From Sphingomonas elodea ATCC 31461 (lineage in GTDB: Bacteria > Pseudomonadota > Alphaproteobacteria > Sphingomonadales > Sphingomonadaceae), in assembly GCF_000226955.1 (NCBI RefSeq), contig NZ_AGFU01000002.1, positions 104,408-168,407 on the forward strand: DNA of 64,000 nt. The letters are read 5' to 3'. The first letter of the stretch is position 1; each line of letters starts with the position of its first letter. Positions 55,385 through 64,000 of this stretch are shown here, in pieces. The notes under the pieces are model-generated. The model had not been told where the DNA came from and did no database searches. It was given only the letters and a program-made list of their open reading frames with translations. Position numbers and translations under genes: made by a program.

Positions 55385-58300
55385 TCAGCCGTCGAGTGCG
55401 GTCCGGATCGCGACAGCCAGCGTGGCGATGTTGAACGGCTTGGCGAGGATATTTTCGGCAGCGCCGTCGGCCGGGGCATCGGGCGCATAACCGCTGGTGA
55501 GCAGCACCTTCAGGCCGGGCATGCGTGCGCGCACGCGCGCGGCCAGTTCGCGCCCGCTCATCTCGGGCATCACGACGTCGCTGAACAGCAGCGAGACTTT
55601 CTGGCCGCGATCGAGCAGCCGCAACGCTTCGATCCCGTCACGGGCGAACACCACGCTGTAGCCGAGCTCGCGTAGCGCCTCGACCGAATAGGTGCGCACC
55701 CGGTCCTCGTCCTCCACCACCAGCACCACTTCGCTGGCACGACCCCGCGGAAGTTCGCGCGCGGTGTCGCTTGCGGCCGGGCTCGGTACCGCCTCGGGCC
55801 GCGCCGGTAGCAGCACCCGCACGCAGGTGCCGCGGCCGGGCTCGCTGTCGATCGTGACATGCCCGCCCGACTGGCGAACAAAGCCGAACACCTGGCTGAG
55901 ACCAAGTCCGGTGCCCTTGCCGACGCCCTTGGTGGTGAAGAACGGATCGAAGGCGCGCGCCGCCACTTCTGCCGGCATGCCGACGCCCGTATCGCGGATG
56001 CGGATCTCGACATAGTCGCCCGCCTCGATCTCGTGGCGGACGGCATCCTCGGCATCCAGGGTGCGCGATTCGGTCTCGATCGTCAGCGTGCCGCCGTGCG
56101 GCATGGCGTCGCGGCCGTTTACCGCGAGGTTGAGCACCACATTCTCGAGCTGGTTGCGATCGGCGACCACCGGATCCAGCCGGCGCGCGAACTGGGTTTC
56201 GATCACGACTCCTTCGCCGAGGGTGCGGACCAGCAGCTCGATCATGCCCCCAAGCATGTCGTTCACGTCGAGCGCGGTGGGGGCAAGCGGCTGGCGGCGA
56301 GAGAAGGCGAGCAAGCGCTGGGTGAGCGCGGCTGCGCGGCTCGCCCCGTCGCGCGCGGCGACCAGGTAGCGGTCGATGTCGGTCCGGCCCTGGCTCAGTC
56401 GACGCTCCATCAGATCGAGCGCGCCGATCACCACCGCCAGCATGTTGTTGAAATCGTGCGCGATGCCGCCGGTCAGCTGGCCCACCGCCTCCATCTTCTG
56501 CGCCTGGCGGAGCTGCGCCTCGGCTGCCATCAGTCGCTCGGTACGCTCGCGAACCGCCGCTTCCAGTTCCTCGCGCGAGCGGGCGAGCACTTCGCGCGCG
56601 TCGACAATGTCCTGGATGTCGGTGCTGGTACCGAACCAGCGGACGATGCGGCCGGTCTCGTCGCGTAGCGGCTGCGCGCGGCCCAGCGCCCAACGATAGA
56701 TGCCGCTGTGGTGCCGCATGCGATATTCGATGCGGTACAGCTCGCCGGTGCGGACGCTATGCTCCCAAACCGCCGCCGCACGGTGCTGGTCGCCGGGATG
56801 AAGCACCTGACCCCAGGCATGGCCGTCGGTACTGCCGCGCGCGACCCCGGTATAATCGTACCAGCGGTCGTTATAGTAATCGACCGCACCATCGGCATCG
56901 GCCGACCAGACCATGTGATCGATCGAATTGGTGATTGCGCGGAACTGCGCCTCGCTCTCGCGCAGCGCCAGCACCGCATCGGCGCGTTCGACCGAATCCC
57001 AGGTGGTTTCGACCACCGTTTCGAGGAAGGCGATCTCTTCCGGGCGCCAGACGCGCGGCCCTGCCGCGTTGGCGTAGAAGGTCGCCACCCATTGTCCGCC
57101 GCGCAGCAGCGGCACGCCGATGGCCGAGGGAGAGATGCGGCTGAGCGCGCTGTCCGGAAACTCTGTCTTGCTGTCGCTGAAGACGACGGTGCGGCCTTCG
57201 CGGTAGCTGGGAATCAGCGGCGCGACCGCCTCGAGCACCCATTCGCCGGCAAGCAGCGGGAGTTCGCCGCTGGTCCAGCAGGGGCCCAGCACGATCTTGT
57301 CGCCGACGACGCGGTAGAATCCGACGCGCGCCAGCCCGAGCTTCGCCGCCAGTTCCTTGGCGGTCAGCTCCATGATCGCGTCCGGCGTCTCCAGCGCGCG
57401 CTGGCGCTCGGCGAGCGTGTGGAGGAAGGTCTGCGCTTCGGTGGCGGTGCGCAGATCGTCCGCGGCGTCCTGCGCGGCTTCCTCGGCCAGCTTGCGATCG
57501 GTGATGTCGAAGCTCACGCCCGGAAAGCGCACCGGACGTCCCTCGGCGTCGAAGGTGCAGCGCCCCTGGGTCAGCAGCCAGCGGACGGCGCCGTCGGCGC
57601 GCACTACCCGGAATTCGAGTTTCAGCGCCGTGCGGTTGGCAATCGACTGGCGGACTTCCATCGCGATCCGCATGCGGTCGTCTGGATGGATGAAGTTGAG
57701 CACCGCCTCGAAATTGCCGCCGTTGCTCACCCGTTGCGGGTCGATTCCGAACAGGGCGGCGAAGCGCTCGTCGCCGGTCACCCGCCCGCTTTCGGCGGTC
57801 CAGTCCCAGGTGCCGATGCCGGTGGAGGCATTGAGCGCGAGTTGCAGCCGCTCCTCGCTCCGCCGCAGTGCGTCCTCGGCGAGCGCCCGTTCGGTGATGT
57901 CGTTGGCCGACACGAAGATGCCGGTGGAGGCGCCGGTCGCGTCCTTGATCGGCTGGAACACGAAATCGAGCACGCGGCGCTCGGGCTCGGTATCCGGGCG
58001 GCGTTGCAGCATCACGTCGCGGTTTATCGCGCGGTAGGGCTCGCCGCTCTGAAAGACCTGGTCGAGCACCGTCACATACCCCTGCTCGACGATTTCGGGC
58101 AGCGCCTCGGCGACGCTCTGCCCCACGACCGACTCGCGGCCGACGATCGCCAGATAGGCGGGGTTGGCGAGCACGAAACGATGATCCTTCCCCTCCAGCA
58201 GCGCGACGGCGCCGGGGGCTTGCTGGAAATAATCGTGCAGCCGCTCCAGCTCGGCCTGCTTGGCGCGCTCGGCCAGCACCGTGCGGGTCGTCTCGTTGCC

Positions 58301-58765
58301 TTGGTTCAGGATGCCCAGCACCCGGCCCTCGGCATCGCGGATCGGCGTGAAGCTGTAGTTCCACCAGGTATCGCGGAGTACCCCATCGCGCGCCATGCGC
58401 AGCAACTGGTCGTACACCGCGAAGCCCCGCCCGGTCGCAACCACCTCCTCCATCTGCGGACCGACCACGTCCCAGATTTCGGCCCATACCTCGCTGCCCT
58501 GCCGACCCAGTGCCCAGGGATGCCGGTCCGCCGCGATCGGAGCCCAGGCATCGTTGTACAGCAGGCGGAACTCGGGGCCCCAGTAGAGCGCCTTGGGGAA
58601 GCTGGAGGCCAGCATCAGGTCGACGGTCATGCGCAGGGGCTCGCACCAGCTGTCCGCTGCGCCGAACGGATGGTTCGCCCAATCGAAGGTGCGGATGCGT
58701 TCCGCCATATCGCCGCTATGTTCCAGGAATCGAAGCGGAGCGGCCATGTACAATTCGTTGATCAT
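55385..58765 (-). CDS. multi-PAS hybrid sensor histidine kinase with receiver
   Basis: 1126 residues, no membrane helices or signal peptide. An N-terminal PAS-like region ([19 protein letters not shown]), PAS domains near 170-290 and 300-430, a GAF domain near 450-610, another PAS near 630-745, then HisKA with His770 in [11 protein letters not shown], a HATPase with GRDAMPHGG and [12 protein letters not shown], and a C-terminal receiver with Asp1063 in [13 protein letters not shown] and the Lys in AKPF. It is a cytoplasmic redox, light or small-molecule sensor candidate. No output regulator is adjacent. Starts at 58765 (chosen) and 58747 are both possible. Confidence 0.92.
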   Translation of the reverse strand: MINELYMAAPLRFLEHSGDMAERIRTFDWANHPFGAADSWCEPLRMTVDLMLASSFPKALYWGPEFRLLYNDAWAPIAADRHPWALGRQGSEVWAEIWDVVGPQMEEVVATGRGFAVYDQLLRMARDGVLRDTWWNYSFTPIRDAEGRVLGILNQGNETTRTVLAERAKQAELERLHDYFQQAPGAVALLEGKDHRFVLANPAYLAIVGRESVVGQSVAEALPEIVEQGYVTVLDQVFQSGEPYRAINRDVMLQRRPDTEPERRVLDFVFQPIKDATGASTGIFVSANDITERALAEDALRRSEERLQLALNASTGIGTWDWTAESGRVTGDERFAALFGIDPQRVSNGGNFEAVLNFIHPDDRMRIAMEVRQSIANRTALKLEFRVVRADGAVRWLLTQGRCTFDAEGRPVRFPGVSFDITDRKLAEEAAQDAADDLRTATEAQTFLHTLAERQRALETPDAIMELTAKELAAKLGLARVGFYRVVGDKIVLGPCWTSGELPLLAGEWVLEAVAPLIPSYREGRTVVFSDSKTEFPDSALSRISPSAIGVPLLRGGQWVATFYANAAGPRVWRPEEIAFLETVVETTWDSVERADAVLALRESEAQFRAITNSIDHMVWSADADGAVDYYNDRWYDYTGVARGSTDGHAWGQVLHPGDQHRAAAVWEHSVRTGELYRIEYRMRHHSGIYRWALGRAQPLRDETGRIVRWFGTSTDIQDIVDAREVLARSREELEAAVRERTERLMAAEAQLRQAQKMEAVGQLTGGIAHDFNNMLAVVIGALDLMERRLSQGRTDIDRYLVAARDGASRAAALTQRLLAFSRRQPLAPTALDVNDMLGGMIELLVRTLGEGVVIETQFARRLDPVVADRNQLENVVLNLAVNGRDAMPHGGTLTIETESRTLDAEDAVRHEIEAGDYVEIRIRDTGVGMPAEVAARAFDPFFTTKGVGKGTGLGLSQVFGFVRQSGGHVTIDSEPGRGTCVRVLLPARPEAVPSPAASDTARELPRGRASEVVLVVEDEDRVRTYSVEALRELGYSVVFARDGIEALRLLDRGQKVSLLFSDVVMPEMSGRELAARVRARMPGLKVLLTSGYAPDAPADGAAENILAKPFNIATLAVAIRTALDG

Positions 58766-58871
58766 GGCCCGCCCCGAAGTCAATGCGACTGGGCAAAATA
58801 CGTAGCAAGGGGTTACGGTTCCGCGGCGCGCGAAGTTGCTCTATGGCAACCGCCGAAGGAGATGGTGTCAA

Positions 58872-59879
58872 ATGAAACTAGCCAGCCTCAAGCAGGGACG
58901 GGACGGCAAGCTCGTCGTCGTCTCCAATGATCTCGCCTGGTGCGCCGATGCCGGCCATATTGCCCCCACGCTGCAGGCGGCGCTCGACGATTGGGAGCGG
59001 GTAGAGGGCGATCTGCGCAACCTTGCCACCGATCTTGAGCATGAAGCGATCCCGATGATGCGTTTTCACGAGCGCCAGGCCGCGGCGCCCTTGCCGCGTG
59101 CGTACCAGTGGGCGGACGGGTCCGCCTATGTGAACCATGTCGCGCTGGTCCGGCAGGCGCGCGGGGCCGAGCTGCCCGAGAGTTTCTGGCAGGATCCGCT
59201 GATGTACCAGGGCGGATCGGACGGTTTCCTGGGGCCGCGCGACGCGATCCCGTTGAAGGACGAGGCCTGGGGCTGCGACCTGGAAGCCGAGGTGGTGGTG
59301 GTGACCGGCGACGTGCCGCTGGGCGCATCGCGGGAAGAGGCGCTGGCGGCGGTGCGGCTGGTGGGGCTTACCAATGACGTTTCCCTGCGCAACCTGATCC
59401 CGGGCGAACTGGCCAAGGGATTCGGCTTCTTCCAGTCCAAGCCCGCCAGCGCCTTTTCGCCGGTGTTCGTGACCCCGGATGCGCTGGGCAGCTGGTGGCA
59501 GGACGGCAAGCTCCACCGCACGCTGATGGTCGACCTGAACGGCAAGCCGTTCGGCCGCGTCGAGGCGGGCGAGGACATGACCTTCGACTTCGGCACGCTG
59601 ATCGCGCACGCCGCCAAGACCCGCGCGCTGGGTGCCGGCACGATCATCGGATCGGGCACCGTTTCCAACCGCGATGCCGATGGCGGTCCGGGCAAGCCGA
59701 TCGGCGAGGGCGGCAAGGGCTATTGCTGCCTCGCCGAGGTGCGCACCGTCGAGACGATCCTGCGGGGCGCGGCGGAAACGCCGTTCCTCAAGGCCGGCGA
59801 TACCGTGCGCATCTGGGCGGAGGACGACAAGCACCACCCGATCTTCGGCGCTATCGAACAGACCGTGGTGGCGGGCTGA
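58872..59879 (+). CDS. fumarylacetoacetate hydrolase family protein
   Basis: 335 residues. It has the FAH fold with metal ligands in LEAEVVVVTGDV and the active-site region PASAFSPVFVTPDALG, GSGTVSNRDADGGPGKPI and DTVRIWAEDD. This two-domain bacterial form is typical of tyrosine/homogentisate breakdown (fumarylacetoacetase), but related members open other acyl-pyruvates. AAGGAG (58857-58862) fixes the ATG. No hmgA or maiA is next to it; the gene is divergent from the hybrid kinase. Confidence 0.85.
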   Translation: MKLASLKQGRDGKLVVVSNDLAWCADAGHIAPTLQAALDDWERVEGDLRNLATDLEHEAIPMMRFHERQAAAPLPRAYQWADGSAYVNHVALVRQARGAELPESFWQDPLMYQGGSDGFLGPRDAIPLKDEAWGCDLEAEVVVVTGDVPLGASREEALAAVRLVGLTNDVSLRNLIPGELAKGFGFFQSKPASAFSPVFVTPDALGSWWQDGKLHRTLMVDLNGKPFGRVEAGEDMTFDFGTLIAHAAKTRALGAGTIIGSGTVSNRDADGGPGKPIGEGGKGYCCLAEVRTVETILRGAAETPFLKAGDTVRIWAEDDKHHPIFGAIEQTVVAG

Positions 59880-59899
59880 TTTCGGGTCGGCGCGGCGTT

Positions 59900-59996
59900 C
59901 TAGAGCGTTTTCACCTTGGGCGAAGACGCCCTAGGTTTTCGATTGCCGCATTTTCCGAGTCGTTGACCGTAAACGGTCAACTTGAAAATGCTCTAG
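59900..59996. repeat. 97-bp structured repeat
   Basis: CTAGAGCGTTTTC (59900-59912) and GAAAATGCTCTAG (59984-59996) are inverted ends matching at 12 of 13 bases. Inside are GGGCG/CGCCC around 59918-59931 and a perfect TTGACCGT-AA-ACGGTCAA palindrome (59963-59980). The right end supplies the TAG stop (59993-59995) of the minus-strand gene that ends here. Elements bounded by CTAGAGC are widespread in sphingomonads. Confidence 0.75.
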
Positions 59997-60535
59997 CGAT
60001 GCCGCGCCGGTGGCGCCGCGGGGCAGGGCGCGGCCTTCAGCCGATAGGCGGCAAAGGCCTGTTCCTTGCCCGCGGTATCGCGTGCGATGATCGTCCAGTC
60101 GAGGGTCTGGGCCATGCGCCGCCAGCGGTTGACGAAGATGTCTTCACCGAAGCGGTAGCGCATCTCGAAACCCTGCGCCTCCGCCTCCCCCTCTCCAGGT
60201 GCGGCGAAGGCGCCGCCGAAACTGTCCGCCCAATAGCCGGTGAGCGCGCCCGCCGGGCCCCCGGGCTTGGCCGGAAGCCAGCCGAAGACGAGGTGCGCGG
60301 CGTAGCGGTCGGTGGCATCGGTTGCGGCGACGCTGGTCGTATCGACCGCGATCATCGCACCCAGTGCGGCCGGCGCGGCGTGAAGCGTGAGGGTGACGGG
60401 CTTGCCCATCACGGTACCGTTGCCCTGCCAGCATCCCTCGATCGCGTGGAGACCCGCTGGCGGCGGCGCCACGCTCTGCGCTTGCGTGGTGAATGCGAGT
60501 GGTAACGCCGCGCCGGCGATCAGAAATCCGAGCAT
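59993..60535 (-). CDS. secreted protein of unknown function
   Basis: 180 residues with a signal peptide (MLGFLIAGAALPLAFTTQAQ). The mature part reads like a small lipocalin-type or heterodimer-fold domain: IEGCWQGNGTVMGKPVTL early, the MRYRFGEDIFVNRWRRMA segment, and a cysteine-bearing Pro/Ala-rich C-terminus (LKAAPCPAAPPA). Not recognised as a named family. Its TAG stop lies within the terminal repeat of the element at 59900-59996. GGGGGA precedes the ATG. It is 45 bases after dnaE2 and on the same strand. Confidence 0.7.
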   Translation of the reverse strand: MLGFLIAGAALPLAFTTQAQSVAPPPAGLHAIEGCWQGNGTVMGKPVTLTLHAAPAALGAMIAVDTTSVAATDATDRYAAHLVFGWLPAKPGGPAGALTGYWADSFGGAFAAPGEGEAEAQGFEMRYRFGEDIFVNRWRRMAQTLDWTIIARDTAGKEQAFAAYRLKAAPCPAAPPARHR

Positions 60536-60579
60536 GTGTCCCCCGGGGAGATGATGCGGCGAGATAGCGCGTCCCCGCA

Positions 60580-63500
60580 TCAGTGGAAATCGTGCGACTT
60601 GATGGGGATGACGTCCTCGCGGCGCGACGGCCAGCTCTCGGGCGTGCGCTGCCTCGGATAGGCGTGCGCGGGGTCGGTGGCGCGGGTCTGCGTGCGGTCG
60701 CGCGAATCGATCGTGCCGCCATGCGTCGCCCCGTCGCCCGGCATCGTCATGCGTGGCAGGTCGCGGTTGCCGACGCTGCGCAGCAATTCGGTCAGGTCGG
60801 TGATCGTCTCGGCGATCAGGTGCAGCACCTCGCCCTCGCGCTGGAGCCTTCCCCGCACGGAGATCATCGGCGCGGCGAGGATGATCGGGCGGTACAGCGC
60901 GAAGCGTGCCGGCCAGACGATCGCATTGGCGATGCCGGTCTCGTCCTCCAGCGTGAGGAAAATGCTCTTGGCGCTGCCCGGCTTCTGGCGGACGAGCACG
61001 ATGCCCGCCACTTCCACCCGTGCCCCGTCCTTCAGCGTCTTGAGGTCGCCGCACGGGCGGATCCGCCGCGCGGCGAGCGTGCCGCGCAGGAAATGGAGCG
61101 GATGGGCGCGGAGGCTCAGCTGGGTAGCGCGGTAATCCTCCACCACCTCGCGACCCGCGCTGAGGGGCACGAGCGACACGGCGGGCTCGGCCGCCTGTAT
61201 CGGTACCTCGATCCCCGCGAACAGCGGCAGCGGCGCCTGGTCGAGCGCCTTGATCGCCCACAGCGCCTGGCGGCGATCCTGGCCGAAGGCGCGGAAGGCA
61301 TCGGCCTGGGCGAGCTTCGTGAGCGCGGCGGGCGCGACGCGGGCGCGGCGCCAGACATCCTCGATCGAGGTGAAGGGGCGTTCCGCGCGGGCGGCGAGGA
61401 TGGCCTCGGCATCCCGCGCGGACAGCCCCTGCACGACGCGCATGCCGAGCCGGAGGGGGAGGAGGCCAAGATCCTCCCCGGAACGGGGAGGGGGACCGCC
61501 GCCGAAGGCGGTGGTGGAGGGGGAGCTCGGCAAGGGATGCCCGTGTGGAGACCCCCCTCCACCATGGGCTGGCGCCCATGGCCCCCCTCCCCGTGCCGGG
61601 GAGGATTGCAGCACCCGCGTATCCCAGTCGCTGTCGTTGACGCACACCGCGCGCACCTCGACGCCGTGCTCGCGCGCATCGCGGACGATCTGCGCCGGCG
61701 CGTAGAACCCCATCGGCTGCGCGTTGAGCAGCGCCGCGCAGAAGATGTCGGGGTGGTGGCACTTCATCCAGCTCGACGCATAGGCGATCTTGGCGAAGCT
61801 CGCCGCGTGGCTCTCGGGAAAGCCGTAGCTGCCGAAGCCCTCGATCTGCTTGAAGGTCCGCTCGGCGAAGTCCTGGGTATAGCCCTTCTTCAGCATGCCG
61901 CTGATCATCTTCTCCTTGAAATGGGTGACGCCGCCGGTCGACTTGAACGTCGCCATCGCCCGGCGCAGCGCATCGGCCTCGGCCGGCTTGAACCCCGCGC
62001 CGACGATGGCGACCTTCATCGCCTGTTCCTGGAACAGCGGCACGCCGAAGGTCTTCTCCAGCACGTCGCGCAATTCCTCGCTCGGATACTCGACCTCCTC
62101 CTTGCCCTCGCGGCGGCGGAGGTAGGGATGCACCATGTCGCCCTGGATCGGCCCCGGCCGCACGATCGCGACCTGGATGACGAGGTCGTAGAAGATCTTC
62201 GGCTTCAACCGCGGCAGCATCGACATCTGCGCGCGGCTCTCGATCTGGAAGGTGCCCAGCGTGTCGGCTTGTCGGATCATCGCGAAGGTGGCGGGATCGT
62301 CCTCCTGCATCGCGTCCGAGGCCAGGGTGAGCTTGATGCCCTTGTGCTGCTCCAGCAGATCGAACGCCCGCCGCATGCAGCCGAGCATGCCGAGCCCGAG
62401 AATGTCGACCTTCATCAGGCCGAGCGTCTCGATATCGTCCTTCTCCCATTCGATCACCCGCCGGTCGACCATCGCCGCCGGTTCGATCGGCACGATCTCG
62501 TCGAGATTCGCCTGGGCGAGCACGAAGCCGCCGGGATGCTGCGAGCGGTGGCGCGGCGTCCCGATCAGCTGGCGGGCAAGGTCGAGCGTCAGCGCGAGGC
62601 GCGGCTCGCTGGCGTCGAGGTTGAGCGCGGCGGCATCGGCCTCGCTTACCCCTTCGTTGGACCAGCCCCAGACCTGTCCCGCCAGCCCGGCGGTGACGTC
62701 CTCGGGCAGCCCCAGCGCCTTGCCGACCTCGCGGACCGCGCCGCGGGTGCGGTAGCGGCTGACCACGGCGGTGAGCGCGGCGTGGCGCGCGCCATAGGTT
62801 TCGTAGATCCACTGGATCACTTCCTCGCGCCGCTCATGCTCGAAATCGACGTCGATATCGGGGGGCTCGTTGCGGTCTTCGGAGAGGAAGCGCTCGAACA
62901 GCAGCTTGTGCACCACCGGGTCGATCGAGGTGACGCCGAGCAGGAAGCAGATCAGCGAATTGGCCGCACTGCCGCGCCCCTGGCAGAGGATTTCCTGCGC
63001 GCGGGCGAAGCGGACGATCGAATGGACGGTGAGGAAATAGGGCGCATAGCCGAGCTTTTCGACCAGCCCGAGTTCCTTCTCCAGCAGCGCGGCATAAGCG
63101 GGCGGCGGCCCTTCCGGGAATTTCGCGGCGAGCGCATCGCGGGCGAGCTTGGCCAGGGCCTCCTGCGGGCTGCGGCCGGACATCACCACTTCGTCCGGAT
63201 AGCGATAGAGTTTGCCGAGTTCGCGGGGATTGAAGCTGCAGCGCTCGACCACCGCCTCCACCGCGTGCAGCGCCTCGGGCCAGGCGGCGAAGCGGCGTGC
63301 CATTTCGTGCGGGGGCTTCAGATGGCGATCCGCGCTGCGGGCGCGGCGGAAGCCGAGATCGTCGACCGTCGTGGTATGCCGGATTGCGGTCATCACATCG
63401 TGCAGCATCCGCCGGTCCGGATGATGGTACAGCACGTCGCCGGTGGCGAGCGGGGTGAGGCCATGCGCGGCGGCGGCCTCCGCCAGCCCGTGCAGCCGCA

Positions 63501-63999
63501 CCGCCTCCTGCGGGCGGCGATGGCGGGTGAGCGTGACATGGCCGCGCTCCCCGAACACATCCGCCATCCAGCGCAGCGCCGCCGGGTCGCCGGCATCCGC
63601 CATGCCGGGCACCAGCGCCGCGACCAGCCCGTCGGCATGCCCCGCCACATCCTCCCAATGGAGGAAGCACTGCCCCTTCTCGCCATGCTGCGCGTCCGCC
63701 CGCGCCTTGCCGATGCTGAGCAGCCGGGTGAGCCGCGACCAGGCGGCGAGATCCTCGGGCCAGACCAGCACCCCGCTGCCGTCGGTCAGGTCGAGCCGGC
63801 AGCCGGTGACCAGCCGCACGCCGGTCTCCTCCGCCGCGACCAGCGCGCGGACGATTCCCCCGACGCTGTTGTGATCGGTGATGCCGAGCGCGGGCATGCC
63901 GTACGCCGACGCCGCCTCGAACAGTTCGGAGGGTGCGGAGGCGCCGCGCAGGAACGAATAATGGCTGGTGACCTGAAGCTCGCTGTACATGGCCGTCAC
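60580..63999 (-). CDS. dnaE2: error-prone DNA polymerase III alpha (DnaE2/ImuC), start at window edge
   Basis: 1139 residues from a GTG at 63999 or 1136 from the ATG at 63990. The N-terminal PHP domain (YSELQVTSHYSFLRGAS, ITDHNSVGG) is followed by the C-family palm (PPDIDVDFEHERREEVIQWIYE region with the catalytic aspartates), fingers (GSYGFPESHAASFAKIAYAS), and the HhH/OB end (LRLGMRVVQGLSARDAEAIL, then the FLTLEDETGIANAIVWP OB fold). It does mutagenic translesion synthesis with ImuA and ImuB, which should lie upstream outside the window. Residues about 798-843 come from a 138-bp palindromic element. The beta-clamp and imuB contacts cannot be judged. Confidence 0.94.
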   Translation of the reverse strand: MTAMYSELQVTSHYSFLRGASAPSELFEAASAYGMPALGITDHNSVGGIVRALVAAEETGVRLVTGCRLDLTDGSGVLVWPEDLAAWSRLTRLLSIGKARADAQHGEKGQCFLHWEDVAGHADGLVAALVPGMADAGDPAALRWMADVFGERGHVTLTRHRRPQEAVRLHGLAEAAAAHGLTPLATGDVLYHHPDRRMLHDVMTAIRHTTTVDDLGFRRARSADRHLKPPHEMARRFAAWPEALHAVEAVVERCSFNPRELGKLYRYPDEVVMSGRSPQEALAKLARDALAAKFPEGPPPAYAALLEKELGLVEKLGYAPYFLTVHSIVRFARAQEILCQGRGSAANSLICFLLGVTSIDPVVHKLLFERFLSEDRNEPPDIDVDFEHERREEVIQWIYETYGARHAALTAVVSRYRTRGAVREVGKALGLPEDVTAGLAGQVWGWSNEGVSEADAAALNLDASEPRLALTLDLARQLIGTPRHRSQHPGGFVLAQANLDEIVPIEPAAMVDRRVIEWEKDDIETLGLMKVDILGLGMLGCMRRAFDLLEQHKGIKLTLASDAMQEDDPATFAMIRQADTLGTFQIESRAQMSMLPRLKPKIFYDLVIQVAIVRPGPIQGDMVHPYLRRREGKEEVEYPSEELRDVLEKTFGVPLFQEQAMKVAIVGAGFKPAEADALRRAMATFKSTGGVTHFKEKMISGMLKKGYTQDFAERTFKQIEGFGSYGFPESHAASFAKIAYASSWMKCHHPDIFCAALLNAQPMGFYAPAQIVRDAREHGVEVRAVCVNDSDWDTRVLQSSPARGGGPWAPAHGGGGSPHGHPLPSSPSTTAFGGGPPPRSGEDLGLLPLRLGMRVVQGLSARDAEAILAARAERPFTSIEDVWRRARVAPAALTKLAQADAFRAFGQDRRQALWAIKALDQAPLPLFAGIEVPIQAAEPAVSLVPLSAGREVVEDYRATQLSLRAHPLHFLRGTLAARRIRPCGDLKTLKDGARVEVAGIVLVRQKPGSAKSIFLTLEDETGIANAIVWPARFALYRPIILAAPMISVRGRLQREGEVLHLIAETITDLTELLRSVGNRDLPRMTMPGDGATHGGTIDSRDRTQTRATDPAHAYPRQRTPESWPSRREDVIPIKSHDFH
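61470..61607. repeat. 138-bp palindromic element inserted in frame in dnaE2
   Basis: Inverted ends 61470-61497 and 61580-61607 (28 bases, 25 matching). The left end is identical over all 28 bases to the ligD element end at 29893-29920 (minus strand). The 46-codon length keeps the frame. It is inserted in the opposite orientation relative to the gene compared with ligD and encodes a Gly/Pro/Ser-rich stretch just before the helix-hairpin-helix region, between NDSDWDTRV and LPLRLGMRVV. Confidence 0.85.
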
Positions 64000-64000
64000 C

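Noticed and set aside
58799-58822. EcfG-like promoter before the hybrid kinase
   Set aside because: On the minus strand GGAAC is followed by CGTA after 15 bases; the spacing is one short and the -10 differs, so the match is weak.

Overview
The window looks like chromosomal DNA of a sphingomonad-type alphaproteobacterium (Sphingomonas or a close relative). This is inferred from the strong GC bias (about two thirds by eye), the alphaproteobacterial ubiquinone set (COQ9 and COQ7), a cyo-type quinol oxidase, a ribBA whose cyclohydrolase half is degenerate, a GAAC-N7-GAAC LexA box of the alphaproteobacterial kind, TTGACA-N17-TANCTG promoters and several GC-rich palindromic repeat families. No phage, insertion sequence, CRISPR array, rRNA operon or plasmid function was seen. 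Coding density is very high: no gene-free stretch exceeds 300 bases (the longest are about 145 bases, at 18561-18705 and 55242-55384).

Layout. 1-3353: tail of a Mic60/mitofilin-like membrane protein, then a coupled glutaryl-CoA dehydrogenase / GNAT / CoA-transferase unit. 3372-6256: palindromic repeat, coq9, a DMT exporter and a divergent Old Yellow Enzyme. 6244-10953 (minus): TonB-like protein, small coiled-coil membrane protein, ribD-ribE-ribBA-ribH and a small membrane protein whose frame contains a hairpin-rich repeat. 11045-13429: divergent gltX and prs. 13438-17956: repeat, TauE/SafE permease, monooxygenase-fold protein, MFS transporter, GGDEF-EAL protein. 17971-22849: structured leader and exported YbjQ-like protein, tRNA-Gln, Ppx/GppA phosphatase, rlmE, DUF4269 protein, rpoZ, phospholipase D-type enzyme. 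22916-27883 (minus): small protein, transglutaminase, ATP-grasp/alpha-E fusion, histidine acid phosphatase. 27961-31363 (minus): ligD and ku, the bacterial end-joining pair. 31461-38769: pdxH, cation efflux, MFS, isochorismatase-like hydrolase and cyoABCD. 38869-41481: regulator and aldehyde dehydrogenase with a palindromic operator candidate between them. 41519-49454: DUF3667 protein, then proA, nadD, rsfS, rlmH, EnvC-like, ctpA, dsbB, coq7 and an exported protein. 49462-53951: a GT87 membrane protein divergent from a radical SAM / hemerythrin / DUF4130-UdgX repair cassette. 53952-63999: purA, a large PAS hybrid kinase, fumarylacetoacetase, a secreted protein, and the error-prone polymerase gene dnaE2, whose start lies at the window edge.

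Two themes stand out. First, DNA repair is dense here (ku-ligD, radical SAM-UdgX, dnaE2), and the radical SAM cassette carries a perfect LexA-type box over its putative -10 element, 2 bases before its start codon. Second, copies of one GC-rich palindromic element (156 and 138 bp, both multiples of three) sit in frame inside ligD and dnaE2 in opposite orientations relative to the gene, each at an interdomain linker. This resembles a mobile palindrome tolerated as protein linker. Many operons use 1-4 base start/stop overlaps, and several starts are TTG or GTG.
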